From NCBI RefSeq assembly GCF_003003255.1, contig NZ_PVTD01000015.1:1-64000 (forward strand): 64,000 nt of DNA, in the 5' to 3' direction. Under the pieces are notes generated by a model. It searched no databases. It was given only the letters and a program-made list of their open reading frames with translations, and had not been told where the DNA came from. This document shows, piece after piece, positions 25,071-34,094 of the stretch. Within the stretch, counting starts at the first letter, position 1; each line of letters starts with the position of its first letter. A program made the translations under genes and the position numbers. The DNA is from Aliiruegeria haliotis. Its GTDB lineage: Bacteria > Pseudomonadota > Alphaproteobacteria > Rhodobacterales > Rhodobacteraceae.

Positions 25071-27029
25071 TCAGTCTCCTTGGGTGACCGGAACGGGTTT
25101 CGCGCGCAGGCCGCGACTGAAAAGGCACCAGCCCATCAGCCCGACCAGCCCGGCGCACAGAGCGAACCAGAGAACACTGTCGCTCGGCTGGATTATGATG
25201 GCAAAGCTCAACGCTCCGAAAGCGATCCGTTCGGGCAGCCACAGAACCCGGCCCAGCCAGTTCTGCAGGAACACGGACCAGCTGAACGTGGCGATGATCA
25301 TGCCGATGAAGGCCACCGCGACGCTCATCGTTCCTGCCTGACCAAGGATCGCCTCGTCGCGGATGAACCCGAAGGGGATCACGAACATCACCAGCCCGTA
25401 GAAGAAGGCGAGCATGCCGGTCTTGAGGATGTTGCCGCCGGACAAGCCAGCCGCCGCGTAGGCTGTCAGGGCCACCGGAGGTGTCACCATCGAAAGCACG
25501 CAATAGTAAAGGATGAAGTAGTGCGCGGAGAGAGTCGGCACGTCGAGCGCCGTCAGGGCCGGCACGAACAGCACCGAGCCAACGATATAGGCCGCGACCG
25601 TCGGCATCCCCATGCCCATGATGATGCAGCCGAAGATGATCAAAACCAGCGACAGGAACAGGTTGCCGTCCCCCAGTTGCGACAGCACACCGACGAATTT
25701 CAGCACCAGCGAGGACTGGATGGCGATAGCCATGACGATCCCCACCGATGTACAGGCCACTGCGATCTCCGCCGCTTGTCGGCCGGAAATCGGCATCATC
25801 CAGGCCAGATCCTTGAGAGCCGGACGCGTATGCGCACGCAGGAACGGTGCGGCCAGGGCAACAGCGATGCCGATGATCGCGGCGTAGTTGGCAGAGTAGC
25901 CGGCAAAAAGAGCGATGATGAGGGAGATCGGCCCGGCCAGAAGGTGCAGGCGCGGCCCAAGCGGCGGCACTTCGCGTTCCACCCGCTTTAACGCCCCGAG
26001 CTTTCTCGCCCGCAGGTCGATGGTCATGAACAAGGCGAAGTAGAAACCGATCGCCGGAATGAGGCCGGCCATTGCCACCTCGATATAGGGGCGGCCAAGG
26101 ATCTGAGCCATGACAAACGCAGCCGTGCCCATGATCGGCGGCATCAACTGTCCGCCGGAGGACGAGATCGCTTCGGTAGCCGCCGCCTGTTCAGGGGTCA
26201 GCCCGCCGCGCCGCATCAGCGGAATGGTCAGCACCCCGGTTGTAGTAACGTTTGCCACTGCCGAGCCTGAGACGGTGCCGAACATCGCCGAGCCGATGAC
26301 CGCGGATTTCGCGGCACCGCCGACCATGCGACCGGTAATCCGGAAGGCAAGGTCAATAAAGACTGCGCCACCGCCAGTCATGGTGAAGATCGCACCGAAC
26401 ACCACGAAGAAGGTGATGACATTGAGGCCGACCTGCGCTGGCACATCGAAGATGCCATTTGTCTGCATCGACAGGATGTCCGTCGCCTCGTCTACCGAGA
26501 AGCCGGAGAAGGACAGCGCACCTGGAAACCAGTTGCCAAAGAAGGCGTAGAAAAGAAATACCACCAGCAGGATCAGCAGAACCAGCCCGACCTGCCGCCG
26601 CACCGCCTCCAGCAGCACGATCGTTCCCGCAAAGAAGGCCAGCTTGTCGGTGAAGAACACTTCGTCGATATACTGCATACGGGTTTGCAACCTGATCGCC
26701 TCGCTCGCGTAGTGGGCGCAAAGCGCGAGGCAGGTCGCCACCATGATCCAATCCAGTACGTCCAGCAGCCGCGGCGGGATCGTACTGCCGGCGAACCAGG
26801 CCGAACTATGCATCGGTTTGGCCAGCAGAACGATGGCCACCGTGACATAGACATGGAACGGGATGATGGCCATCTGCTCGATCGGGCGGAAGAAGTTCCA
26901 CAATACCGCAGTCACATAGGCACAACACAAACCCGTCAGGACGACACCGCGCAGGCTGCGCAAATCCATACGGTCATCGAGCGGTGAGGAGATATCCTCG
27001 TGGGCATTGGGATTGGCGGTGTCGACCAT
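25071..27029 (-). CDS. TRAP transporter fused permease (TAXI type)
   Basis: 652 residues from the ATG at 27029. It joins the small (4-TM, about 30-190) and large (12-TM, about 230-600) membrane subunits in one chain, as is usual for transporters with TAXI-type binding proteins. The large-subunit signature GGAVFIDLAFRITGRMVGGAAK, GSAVANVTTTGVLTIPLM and MGMGMPTVAAYIVGS are visible. It imports a carboxylate by a sodium gradient. The binding protein is encoded at 27487-28473, with a cupin gene between. Confidence 0.93.
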   Translation of the reverse strand: MVDTANPNAHEDISSPLDDRMDLRSLRGVVLTGLCCAYVTAVLWNFFRPIEQMAIIPFHVYVTVAIVLLAKPMHSSAWFAGSTIPPRLLDVLDWIMVATCLALCAHYASEAIRLQTRMQYIDEVFFTDKLAFFAGTIVLLEAVRRQVGLVLLILLVVFLFYAFFGNWFPGALSFSGFSVDEATDILSMQTNGIFDVPAQVGLNVITFFVVFGAIFTMTGGGAVFIDLAFRITGRMVGGAAKSAVIGSAMFGTVSGSAVANVTTTGVLTIPLMRRGGLTPEQAAATEAISSSGGQLMPPIMGTAAFVMAQILGRPYIEVAMAGLIPAIGFYFALFMTIDLRARKLGALKRVEREVPPLGPRLHLLAGPISLIIALFAGYSANYAAIIGIAVALAAPFLRAHTRPALKDLAWMMPISGRQAAEIAVACTSVGIVMAIAIQSSLVLKFVGVLSQLGDGNLFLSLVLIIFGCIIMGMGMPTVAAYIVGSVLFVPALTALDVPTLSAHYFILYYCVLSMVTPPVALTAYAAAGLSGGNILKTGMLAFFYGLVMFVIPFGFIRDEAILGQAGTMSVAVAFIGMIIATFSWSVFLQNWLGRVLWLPERIAFGALSFAIIIQPSDSVLWFALCAGLVGLMGWCLFSRGLRAKPVPVTQGD

Positions 27030-27036
27030 GATGCGA

Positions 27037-27414
27037 TCAGTCCTTTTCTTCGGGCCGGATGTTGTCGACCTGTCCGTAGATGAACATGGCGTCGATGTAG
27101 CCGCCTTCTTCGTATTCGAAGACATGCCACTCATTCTCCGGGAAGTGCAGCAGCGTACCGCCGGTCAGCGCACGCTTACCGTCGGCGCAGTCGTCGGTGG
27201 TGCCAAAGCGGACCCAGCCCCCCTTGCTTTCGAGGATATACACACATTCCTCGGCATGGCGATGCGGCGACATCGGGCCGTAATCACCACAGTAGCGGCC
27301 AAAGGCCACTGTCATTTCACCGCTCACGATAGGGCCATCCTTGCCGGTCGCCTTGTAAACGACACGCCCGGGCAAGACGTTGGCGGGAAGCGACTTCACT
27401 TCAACCACATCCAT
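27037..27414 (-). CDS. Small cupin-domain protein
   Basis: 125 residues from the ATG at 27414, with AGGAGAG upstream. A single cupin barrel with the metal-binding PHRHAEECVYILESKGG and later LLHFPENEWHVFEYEEG. Such proteins in transporter operons are often sugar-acid isomerases or metal-dependent lyases, for example of the KdgF type, but the substrate is not identifiable. It lies 7 bases before the TRAP permease gene. Confidence 0.85.
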   Translation of the reverse strand: MDVVEVKSLPANVLPGRVVYKATGKDGPIVSGEMTVAFGRYCGDYGPMSPHRHAEECVYILESKGGWVRFGTTDDCADGKRALTGGTLLHFPENEWHVFEYEEGGYIDAMFIYGQVDNIRPEEKD

Positions 27415-27440
27415 GGAACTCTCCTGATGTTTTGGTGGCA

Positions 27441-27470
27441 AGAAAACGGCCCGGCCAGATGGCCGGACCG
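27441..27470 (-). terminator. Attenuating terminator between TRAP binding protein and cupin genes
   Basis: On the minus strand the repeat CGGTCCGGCC / GGCCGGGCCG (one mismatch, 4-base loop) is followed by TTTTCTT. It sits 17 bases after the binding-protein stop, so the message for the binding protein should exceed that for the permease, as is common for TRAP systems. Confidence 0.7.
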
Positions 27471-27486
27471 CTTCGGGAGGGGTGGG

Positions 27487-28473
27487 TTATTTCAGCCAGC
27501 CGCGTTCGCGGTAATAGCGCTCGGCACCGGGATGCAGCGGCACAACGTGGTAGTCGGGCTGAATGAAGGCCTCGGGATCCCAGGTCGCGAAGGCTTGGTT
27601 GGCTGCGGCCAACTCATCCTGGTTCTCGATGATCGCCTTGGTGACCTGATAGACGACTTCCTCGTCCACATCCTTGTTGACGATCATGTCGTTGAGGGCG
27701 GCCGGGGCGGTGTAGTCGGCATCTTGTCCGTCATAGGATCCCGCCGGCATCGTGGCGGCAACGTAGCCCACATCCTTCATCGCCGCGAGATCGCTTTCCG
27801 ACCAGGTCAGGAAGGTCATCGGCTCGGCCAACATCACCTCGGTCAGATCCGGGTTGCCGATCGGCCCTTGCGTGAAGATGCCGTTGGCAAAGCCGTCCTG
27901 AACCCGCTGGCCCATCTGCGACGACGGCACCTGCACGACGTGGCCGGCGTCACGGTGAGCATCGAGATCCGTACCTTGTGATTTCAGATAGAGGTCGAGC
28001 ACGACGGGATTGATGGAGCCGGTCGGTTCAACGAGAACCTTGACCGGATCGTCGCCTGTGAGCGCGGCGGCAACTGTGTCGGCGCCAGACTTCTCAACAT
28101 ACTCGCTTGCGCCAGCAGCAACCAGGTAGGCAACCTGCATGCCGGAGAAGACTAGGCGGTTGTTTTCCTGTTTCTTGCCTTCGAAGTCGAGAATGCCAGC
28201 GGCGCCCCAAGCCACCGGAAGGCCATTGGCAAAGCCGAAGTCAGTCTTGCCCATCGACGTGGCGGCCGTGTTGGCGACCGACCCGCCGCGCGGGATGATC
28301 TCGATATCGAGATCGGTGGCCTTTTCAATAACTGCCTCAAACAGACCCGCATAGAGATAGATGCTCGAACCCGGTTCCTCTGCCTGCATCTTGATCGTTT
28401 CCGCTGTCAGGCTCGTCGCCGCCAGCATGGCCGCGGCAGCAACACCCAGACCGATAGTCGAACGCATCATCAT
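27487..28473 (-). CDS. TAXI-family TRAP substrate-binding protein
   Basis: 328 residues from the first of three tandem ATGs (28473), which has AGGGAGGAAACG directly upstream. A signal peptide of about 23 residues ends at an ATSLTA-like site. The mature protein has the TAXI pattern: GSSIYLYAGLFEAVI, IIPRGGSVANTAAT and KTDFGFANGLPVAWG. It captures the substrate in the periplasm for the fused permease. It is the first gene of the minus-strand operon and is divergent from the GntR gene, whose paired palindromes lie in the shared promoter region. Confidence 0.93.
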   Translation of the reverse strand: MMMRSTIGLGVAAAAMLAATSLTAETIKMQAEEPGSSIYLYAGLFEAVIEKATDLDIEIIPRGGSVANTAATSMGKTDFGFANGLPVAWGAAGILDFEGKKQENNRLVFSGMQVAYLVAAGASEYVEKSGADTVAAALTGDDPVKVLVEPTGSINPVVLDLYLKSQGTDLDAHRDAGHVVQVPSSQMGQRVQDGFANGIFTQGPIGNPDLTEVMLAEPMTFLTWSESDLAAMKDVGYVAATMPAGSYDGQDADYTAPAALNDMIVNKDVDEEVVYQVTKAIIENQDELAAANQAFATWDPEAFIQPDYHVVPLHPGAERYYRERGWLK

Positions 28474-28542
28474 CGTTTCCTCCCTTGAGATCATCATAAG
28501 TTGCACGCCACATCTATCGTCATCCGAACATATGTGTCAACC

Positions 28543-28563
28543 AAAATGAATTATTTTCATTTT
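28543..28563. promoter_or_regulatory. Inverted repeat in the TRAP/GntR promoter region
   Basis: AAAATGAA and TTCATTTT form an 8-bp inverted repeat around a 5-base AT spacer, directly next to the first GntR-type palindrome. It may be part of the binding-protein promoter or a second operator. Confidence 0.4.
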
Positions 28564-28574
28564 TGGCATGCCAA
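28563..28574. promoter_or_regulatory. Candidate GntR operator 1
   Basis: Perfect 12-base palindrome TTGGCATGCCAA. The core TGGCATGCCAATTG is repeated at 28635-28648, 71 bases away, about seven helical turns. It is 90 bases upstream of the TRAP binding-protein start. Confidence 0.7.
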
Positions 28575-28634
28575 TTGGGCGATAAGTGGTGTGCAACTCG
28601 TACTTCACAAATAGAAACGGGCAGGCTATTATTC

Positions 28635-28644
28635 TGGCATGCCA
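28635..28644. promoter_or_regulatory. Candidate GntR operator 2, over the regulator start codon
   Basis: Perfect palindrome TGGCATGCCA, sharing 14 bases with operator 1. The regulator's ATG (28639-28641) lies inside it, so binding would block expression of the regulator itself. Confidence 0.65.
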
Positions 28645-29430
28645 ATTGATCCAGTGACCACCGATACCGTCCAGAACGGCCCCCTCCGCCCCTCTCGCGT
28701 TCTCGCTGAGCGGATCGAGACAGAAATACTTCCGCATGTCGCAGTTGGAGAACGCCTGCCGACCGAGCGGGATCTTTCGGACAAGTTCGGCGTTGGCCGG
28801 ACGATCGTCCGCGAGGCCCTCCTGGTGCTTGAGCTCAGCGACCTGATCGTGACCCGAAAGGGCTCAGGTTCCATCAAGCTGAAGTCCAAGGCACACACAT
28901 CCGCCGCCACTCCCCTCGCCGAGCCCGAGATCGGTCCCTTCGAGTTGATCCAAGCGCGCCTGACCATCGAAGGCGCCGTTGCCGCGCTGGCCGCCAACGT
29001 CGCCACCGCGACGGACCTGCGGCGCATGAAGACCTCGCTGGAAGAGCACACAAGCATCCTGCAAGGCCCTTTGACTGACGAAACCTTTCACAAGGTTATG
29101 GATGTAGACAGCCGGTTTCATCTCGAAATCGCGGAAAGCACGCATAACCTCGCCCTGATCCGAAGCGTCGACTTCGTGCGCCGCTATGTCGGCAAGACCC
29201 GCGAGTGGGAAGTGTTCCTGGAAATCTACGAGCGTGACCGGGACCAACTCGAACTTGCTCTGGAGGAACACAGAACGATCTTGGAAAAACTGATGGCGCG
29301 GGATGCCCCGGGGGCGCAAACTGCAATGCGTGCCCACATATTCCGCAAATGGGGCGGCTTACGTGGCGAGCTTGAAGCGCGCGGCATGCCTCTCGATACG
29401 CGGCTCTTCGAAATCACCGTCGAGATCTGA
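28639..29430 (+). CDS. GntR-family regulator, FadR/FCD subgroup
   Basis: 263 residues. The N-terminal winged helix has LPTERDLSDKFGVGRTIVREAL, and the C-terminal FCD domain (about 105-235) shows ARLTIEGAVAALAA, the metal-binding DSRFHLEIAESTHN and EEHRTILEKLMARD. It is divergent from the sugar-acid uptake and catabolism operon and very likely represses it, released by the imported acid or an intermediate. No clear Shine-Dalgarno sequence precedes the ATG; operator 2 occupies that area. Confidence 0.92.
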   Translation: MPIDPVTTDTVQNGPLRPSRVLAERIETEILPHVAVGERLPTERDLSDKFGVGRTIVREALLVLELSDLIVTRKGSGSIKLKSKAHTSAATPLAEPEIGPFELIQARLTIEGAVAALAANVATATDLRRMKTSLEEHTSILQGPLTDETFHKVMDVDSRFHLEIAESTHNLALIRSVDFVRRYVGKTREWEVFLEIYERDRDQLELALEEHRTILEKLMARDAPGAQTAMRAHIFRKWGGLRGELEARGMPLDTRLFEITVEI

Positions 29431-29665
29431 TTGGTCGCGCATCAGCGTAGTAAGAGTATGGCTTCTTTGATCGCCGATCAGAGTCGGATTCCAAGGTCAG
29501 CTGATCAGTTCGGGAGAATATTTCAATCCTAAAGATGCGCTTCGTGGTGATCAACATGGCGCACCGTCACGGTACGATCACTCAACCAATCCTAGCGCAT
29601 CCCAACAGCGAAGGTGCAACGGAACCTTTGATTCCCAATGCTCCTACTGGTGGACTCTTAGAACG

Positions 29666-29698
29666 TTGATGTGGCGTTGATGTAAAACGCGACATCAA
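29666..29698. repeat. 13-bp inverted repeat
   Basis: Arms TTGATGTGGCGTT and AACGCGACATCAA pair at 12 of 13 positions around a 7-base loop. Its first arm recurs without the partner near 52213. No T-run follows on either strand, so it is not an obvious terminator. Confidence 0.55.
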
Positions 29699-29787
29699 TT
29701 ACCCGATCGGCCGAGGTCGAATTCAAGTCTTTGATATTGTGTTGAATTTACGATTGCAGGGCTCGATACCGATGATACTTGCTTGGT

Positions 29788-29801
29788 TTGGTGTACACCA
29801 A
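29788..29801. promoter_or_regulatory. Perfect 14-base palindrome, orphan operator candidate
   Basis: TTGGTGTACACCAA is a perfect palindrome of the TTGG-N6-CCAA kind, like the GntR operators at 28563 and 28635 but with a different centre. No gene starts beside it, so it may be left from a lost gene. Confidence 0.4.
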
Positions 29802-30138
29802 TGATTGCTCAATGAGGCAGTCCCGTCACCCGACCAAATCACTCAGATGACTGAGCCGAGCCCAAAGGCGACGATGCTGCAGCATGGGTGAACTGGTGCT
29901 TTGCGGACATTCCCGACCTTCGGCCAATCGCTCGGACACGCGAGAACGGCCCTAAACTGTCGTTCGCGGTTAGGTTTCGAACGTCTGGTTGGACGGCAAC
30001 AGCCCGGCCGAACCTTGGAGGTCGTGGAGCAGCATCAATCGGAATAGCGGTTTCGCTTCAGATCAATCGCATGCATCGAATGGCAATGCTACAAGGAGAC
30101 CTCCGATCCGAACACGGTAACAGACCCCTTTCTTCGGA

Positions 30139-31935
30139 TCAGTTTGTCGGCGAATAGAAGATCGGTGATCCCCAGGCCCGCTCCTGGATAACCGCCGGAA
30201 CATCTTCCAGAAGAGGCCGGTTGTTGCGCACAGCATCATAGGTCGACCAGCGCGGGGTCGGGATTTCGAGCACTCGGGCATAATAGAAGGCAATGGCCTG
30301 CGGGTCGTAGTCGTCATCCGTCCAGCTTCCCATCAGCGCGGGCGCTCCGATATCGTTGGTGAACATGGCCGTTTCGAGATCCACCGTGTTGCCTACCGGT
30401 GGAAGCTTGCCGGTGGCCGGATCGATATCTCGTCCCGAGGACCAGACAACGTCGATGATCTTCTCGTTGGTATCACCGTACTCATCGACCCACCCCTTGA
30501 TAATCTGGATTCGGTCCAGATTTGCGCCCATCGGATCCTTCTCTGCATGGACAGTGAAGGTCGGCGCCGCAATGAGCGGTGGCATGTTGCCCCCCATGTG
30601 GGTCCCGAGCAGGTAACCCTCCTGAGCCATCGCCAACGGGTCCGCCGGATCGGACAGCCCGACGCCGCCGAACATGCGGATCTTGATACGCGGACCGGAG
30701 GTGGCAAAGGTCTCACGCCGCTTCATGGCGTCCCAGATCGCGGCACGGGTGTTCTCCGTGGCCCAGACGCCAGCGAGAGATCCGATCGAGAGGTCCTTGC
30801 CGTCGATCCATCCGGCCACGCTGCCTGTGCGACGGCGTTCGACACTACCGTCCTCGGGCCCATGCGCACCGATGAAACTGTCCTCGGCGACCGCCGACAT
30901 CATGCCGTTGTGGTTGTCCGTCCCGCCGATGAAACCGTATTTGAATGGGTTCACGCCAAGCGTGAACTCGTATCCAATCCCGTCAATCAGCCCGCCACGG
31001 ACAAAATCGCGTTGGTGGAAGATGCGGCCGGAATTCTTCTGGATCGAATCCGCATTCTCGAATCCGGCGAACTCGTCGGCAGCCCAGAACTTGCGGTGCA
31101 CCTCGGAGTTGCCCTTCACCTGCATCATCTCGATCAATGGCTCGTAGGCCTGCCGGGTACGGGCGTATTCGAGATCCATCGCCTCACCGAAGCTGTCACT
31201 GCTTGGGAACATCCGGCCTTTCGAGGCATTGGAGTTGTGGGGGATTGCGAGCAGCCGCCGTCCCTCGGCCTCTTGCGTCTTCATCCAGGCCCAGAGGTTC
31301 TCCTCTTCGTTGATGTCAATGTAACTCGGCACGCTGGCGGGCACGTTGTTGTCACGGAAGAGCACATTGCGATGCAAGTTGGCGCCATTGGGAGCGGCCG
31401 ACCATTCAAAGCCGATCAGCGCGGTGAAAGTGCCGGGGTCATTCGCCTGCTCGGCAGCCTCGACAATCACCTGCCACGCCGACTTCGACGTCTCTGGTCC
31501 GGCGAAGAAGGGCGGATGCTGAGGAGTCGCTGAGCGGTTCGAAGAGACGACGTACTTGATGAACCATTGCTGGCGCTCCTCCAGGCTTTCCAGCCCGCGA
31601 AGCGCGACGAGATCCTCGTTGTCGTGACCTGGTGCGTCCTCGAACAGGGTCGAATACATCTCGCCGAGATACTCCGCGTGATCTGTGACAGCAGCGAAAT
31701 CGAGCGGTCGCTTGTGCTGAGCGGTCGTGCCGTCCGGCAAGGTCACCGGCTCACCCCGCGCGAAGGCAAGGCTATCCGCCGGCATCAGGCGGGTCCCACC
31801 AATGAAGGCGTCGAGCGAAAAAGCCGTGTGCAGGTGGGTCTCGCCGAAATAGGCGTTTCGCAACGGGTTGGGCTCGGCAACGGCGAGGCTCGCCGTAGCA
31901 ATCATCGCAACGGTCGAAAAAAGGTGTATGCGCAT
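30139..31935 (-). CDS. DUF3604 secreted protein 1
   Basis: 598 residues from the ATG at 31935. A short signal peptide (about 1-20, ending AVAEP) is followed by a PHP-like metal-dependent fold: FGETHLHTAFSLDA, FAAVTDHAEYLG, LLAIPHNSNASKG and IGGTDNHNG carry the likely metal ligands. DUF3604 proteins have no established activity; the ligand pattern suggests a phosphoesterase or hydrolase. The gene follows the second DUF3604 gene by 4 bases, and the two are clearly paralogous. Confidence 0.9.
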   Translation of the reverse strand: MRIHLFSTVAMIATASLAVAEPNPLRNAYFGETHLHTAFSLDAFIGGTRLMPADSLAFARGEPVTLPDGTTAQHKRPLDFAAVTDHAEYLGEMYSTLFEDAPGHDNEDLVALRGLESLEERQQWFIKYVVSSNRSATPQHPPFFAGPETSKSAWQVIVEAAEQANDPGTFTALIGFEWSAAPNGANLHRNVLFRDNNVPASVPSYIDINEEENLWAWMKTQEAEGRRLLAIPHNSNASKGRMFPSSDSFGEAMDLEYARTRQAYEPLIEMMQVKGNSEVHRKFWAADEFAGFENADSIQKNSGRIFHQRDFVRGGLIDGIGYEFTLGVNPFKYGFIGGTDNHNGMMSAVAEDSFIGAHGPEDGSVERRRTGSVAGWIDGKDLSIGSLAGVWATENTRAAIWDAMKRRETFATSGPRIKIRMFGGVGLSDPADPLAMAQEGYLLGTHMGGNMPPLIAAPTFTVHAEKDPMGANLDRIQIIKGWVDEYGDTNEKIIDVVWSSGRDIDPATGKLPPVGNTVDLETAMFTNDIGAPALMGSWTDDDYDPQAIAFYYARVLEIPTPRWSTYDAVRNNRPLLEDVPAVIQERAWGSPIFYSPTN

Positions 31936-31939
31936 CAAC

Positions 31940-33859
31940 TCAATCCTTTGTTGCGGTGTGCCACATTGGAGAAGAATAGGCCCGTTCCTGGGTTATCATT
32001 TTGGCTTCGTTGGGCATTTCGACGCCAAAACGTACGGCGTCATAGGCTGTCCAACGCGGCGTCGGGATCTCGATGACGCGGGCATAGTAGAACGCGCTCC
32101 GGGCAGGATCCCAGTCGGGATCTTTCCAGACGGTGCCCAGTTCGGACGCCCCGATGGTATTGGTCCAGGCCGGGATCGACAGGTCGACCGTATTCCCGAC
32201 TGGTGGGAGCATGCCGTCGGCTCCCGGCACGCGTTCATCGGACCAGGCAACGTCATACACCCGTTCATGCTGCTCCCCGTTTTCGTCGAGCCACCCCTTC
32301 ACGATCTGGATTCGGTCCAGGTTCGCGCCCATCGGATCGCGCAGCGCATAGACCAGGAAGGAAGGCGCTCCCTCGCCGGCCGGCAGGTCTGCACCCATGG
32401 GCACGCCCTTGGTGTAGCCAACCAGAGCAAGGTCGCGACGGAGTGCGTCCGTCGCTTCGAATAACCGTCCGCCAAAGAAGCGGACCCGAATCCGCGGCCC
32501 GGTGGTAGCATAGCTCTCGCGGCGTTTCATGCCGTCCCAGATCGCCCCGCGCGTGTTGCTTTCAGCCCAAACCGCCGTAAGGCCGCCGGTGATGTATTGA
32601 TGGGACATGAGCGCGGTCGACCCATCGGCAAAGGTCTTGGATACGTGATCGGCGCGGTGCGGGCTCGGCTCGTAGGCCGTGAACTTGCCATAGAAATTGT
32701 CATTCTCCGGCGCGGTCAGCCCGGTATGGGTGTCAGAGGCGCCGACAAGACCGAACTTGAAAGGGTTCACTCCCAGCTCGGATTCCAGTGCAAGGCCACG
32801 TCCGAGGCCGGAGCGAACATACTCGCCTGGTAGCATGTCGGGTGTCTTCATTTCGGAGGCGTCAAGATTGCCGTAATCCCAGGTCTCGAAATCCGCAAAC
32901 GCGTCATCGGGAGAGAGCATCGGATGCGCCTCTCCGTCGCCCTTGATCTGGGTCGCCTCATAGAGCGGTTCCCATTTCTGACGGGCTTCTGCGTAAGCTG
33001 CATCGAGTTGGGCCCCGTCGGCAAAGTCATCCTTCAGAGAGAACATCCAGCCATTTGACAGATTTCCGTTATGGGGGATGGCCAGTACGTTGCCGCCGGT
33101 CAGTTCCTCGTAGTTCTCCATCCAGGCCCAGAGGTCGCGCGGGTTAGGCGAGCCGATTGGAGGCGTCGTGGTATAGGGTACTATCTGACCGGCGCGTTCC
33201 GGCCCACCGCGGAAAATGACATTGCGGTGCAGGTTGTTGCCTTGCACCAGCGAGGTCCATTCATAGGCGATGAATGTGGTGAACTGCCCGGGATCGTTAA
33301 ACTCCTCCGCCGAGGCGATGATGTCGTCCCAGACCCGGGCATATGCGGGGTTGCCGGGTTGGTAGTTCAACGCTGGGGAGACCTCGCCCTGCGCGAAGGC
33401 CGCCACGAGTTCCTGCGCCGCTCGCATGGCGGTCTCGCCGCCGGCATTGAATTTTTCATTGAAATAGCGCCCCTGTTCGTCGGCCATTATATTCGGAGCA
33501 CCGCCAATGATATCGGTAATTGCCCCCATAGCATCAGAGTGATCCGTGATCATGAAGAAGTCGAGCGGCCGGGATAGCTTCACCGGTTGGCCTGTGTTCG
33601 AGGTCACCTGATCACCCCGGGCAAAGCGATAGGCATCGCGGGGCATGAGACGCGTACCGCCGCCGCCGGCGTCCCCGGACAGTCCGGTATGCACATGAGT
33701 GTCGCCGAAGAAGACTTGGGTGGGATAGGACCGGTCTGCATAAGGCGAATAGGGCCGACCGGCCGGTCCGTTCAGCCCCTCGGGATCTATCGCATCCTGG
33801 GCGGAGCCGAGACCTGCTGTAGAGGCCAGAACTGTGACGAGTAGAAATCGTAAAAACAT
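31940..33859 (-). CDS. DUF3604 secreted protein 2
   Basis: 639 residues from the ATG at 33859, which has AGGAG about 12 bases upstream and begins a signal peptide (FLRFLLVTVLASTAGLGSA). The PHP-like ligands recur in order: FGDTHVHTGLSGDAGG, MITDHSDAMG, VLAIPHNGNLSNG and VGASDTHTG. C-terminal segments ATTGPRIRVRFFGG and MGANLDRIQIVKGW match paralogue 1 closely, so this is a tandem duplication kept as a pair. The neighbouring outer-membrane-channel gene suggests periplasmic processing of an imported ester. Confidence 0.9.
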   Translation of the reverse strand: MFLRFLLVTVLASTAGLGSAQDAIDPEGLNGPAGRPYSPYADRSYPTQVFFGDTHVHTGLSGDAGGGGTRLMPRDAYRFARGDQVTSNTGQPVKLSRPLDFFMITDHSDAMGAITDIIGGAPNIMADEQGRYFNEKFNAGGETAMRAAQELVAAFAQGEVSPALNYQPGNPAYARVWDDIIASAEEFNDPGQFTTFIAYEWTSLVQGNNLHRNVIFRGGPERAGQIVPYTTTPPIGSPNPRDLWAWMENYEELTGGNVLAIPHNGNLSNGWMFSLKDDFADGAQLDAAYAEARQKWEPLYEATQIKGDGEAHPMLSPDDAFADFETWDYGNLDASEMKTPDMLPGEYVRSGLGRGLALESELGVNPFKFGLVGASDTHTGLTAPENDNFYGKFTAYEPSPHRADHVSKTFADGSTALMSHQYITGGLTAVWAESNTRGAIWDGMKRRESYATTGPRIRVRFFGGRLFEATDALRRDLALVGYTKGVPMGADLPAGEGAPSFLVYALRDPMGANLDRIQIVKGWLDENGEQHERVYDVAWSDERVPGADGMLPPVGNTVDLSIPAWTNTIGASELGTVWKDPDWDPARSAFYYARVIEIPTPRWTAYDAVRFGVEMPNEAKMITQERAYSSPMWHTATKD

Positions 33860-34094
33860 CAAAGCCGAAACTCCTGTCTTGTTCAATCCTAAGAAGGTAG
33901 CACGGCGATGTCCTTTTCGTTGCATCGCTTTGTCCGACTGACCGAAGGCAATGAAGGCGGGCAGGCTGCGAACGGACGAAATGATCTAGAAACCGGCAAA
34001 ACGGGATTCTTCGTATTTACCGGATAGTAGAGTGCATGTTCGGGACAACCATGCCTTTCTTGAAAGAGAGTTCGTCTTAAAGGTCTCACAGGGC

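Larger units (their letters stand above)
29431..30138. other. 708-base gene-free stretch
   Basis: No frame here looks like a gene. It contains a long hairpin (29666-29698), a 14-base palindrome (29788-29801) and a copy of a degenerate intergenic motif (TGCTTTGCGGACATTC at 29898-29912 region). GC is lower than in the neighbours. Confidence 0.5.

Noticed and set aside
29888-30157. An 89-codon frame in the gene-free stretch
   Set aside because: It overlaps the intergenic repeat and the end of the DUF3604 gene and has no recognisable feature.
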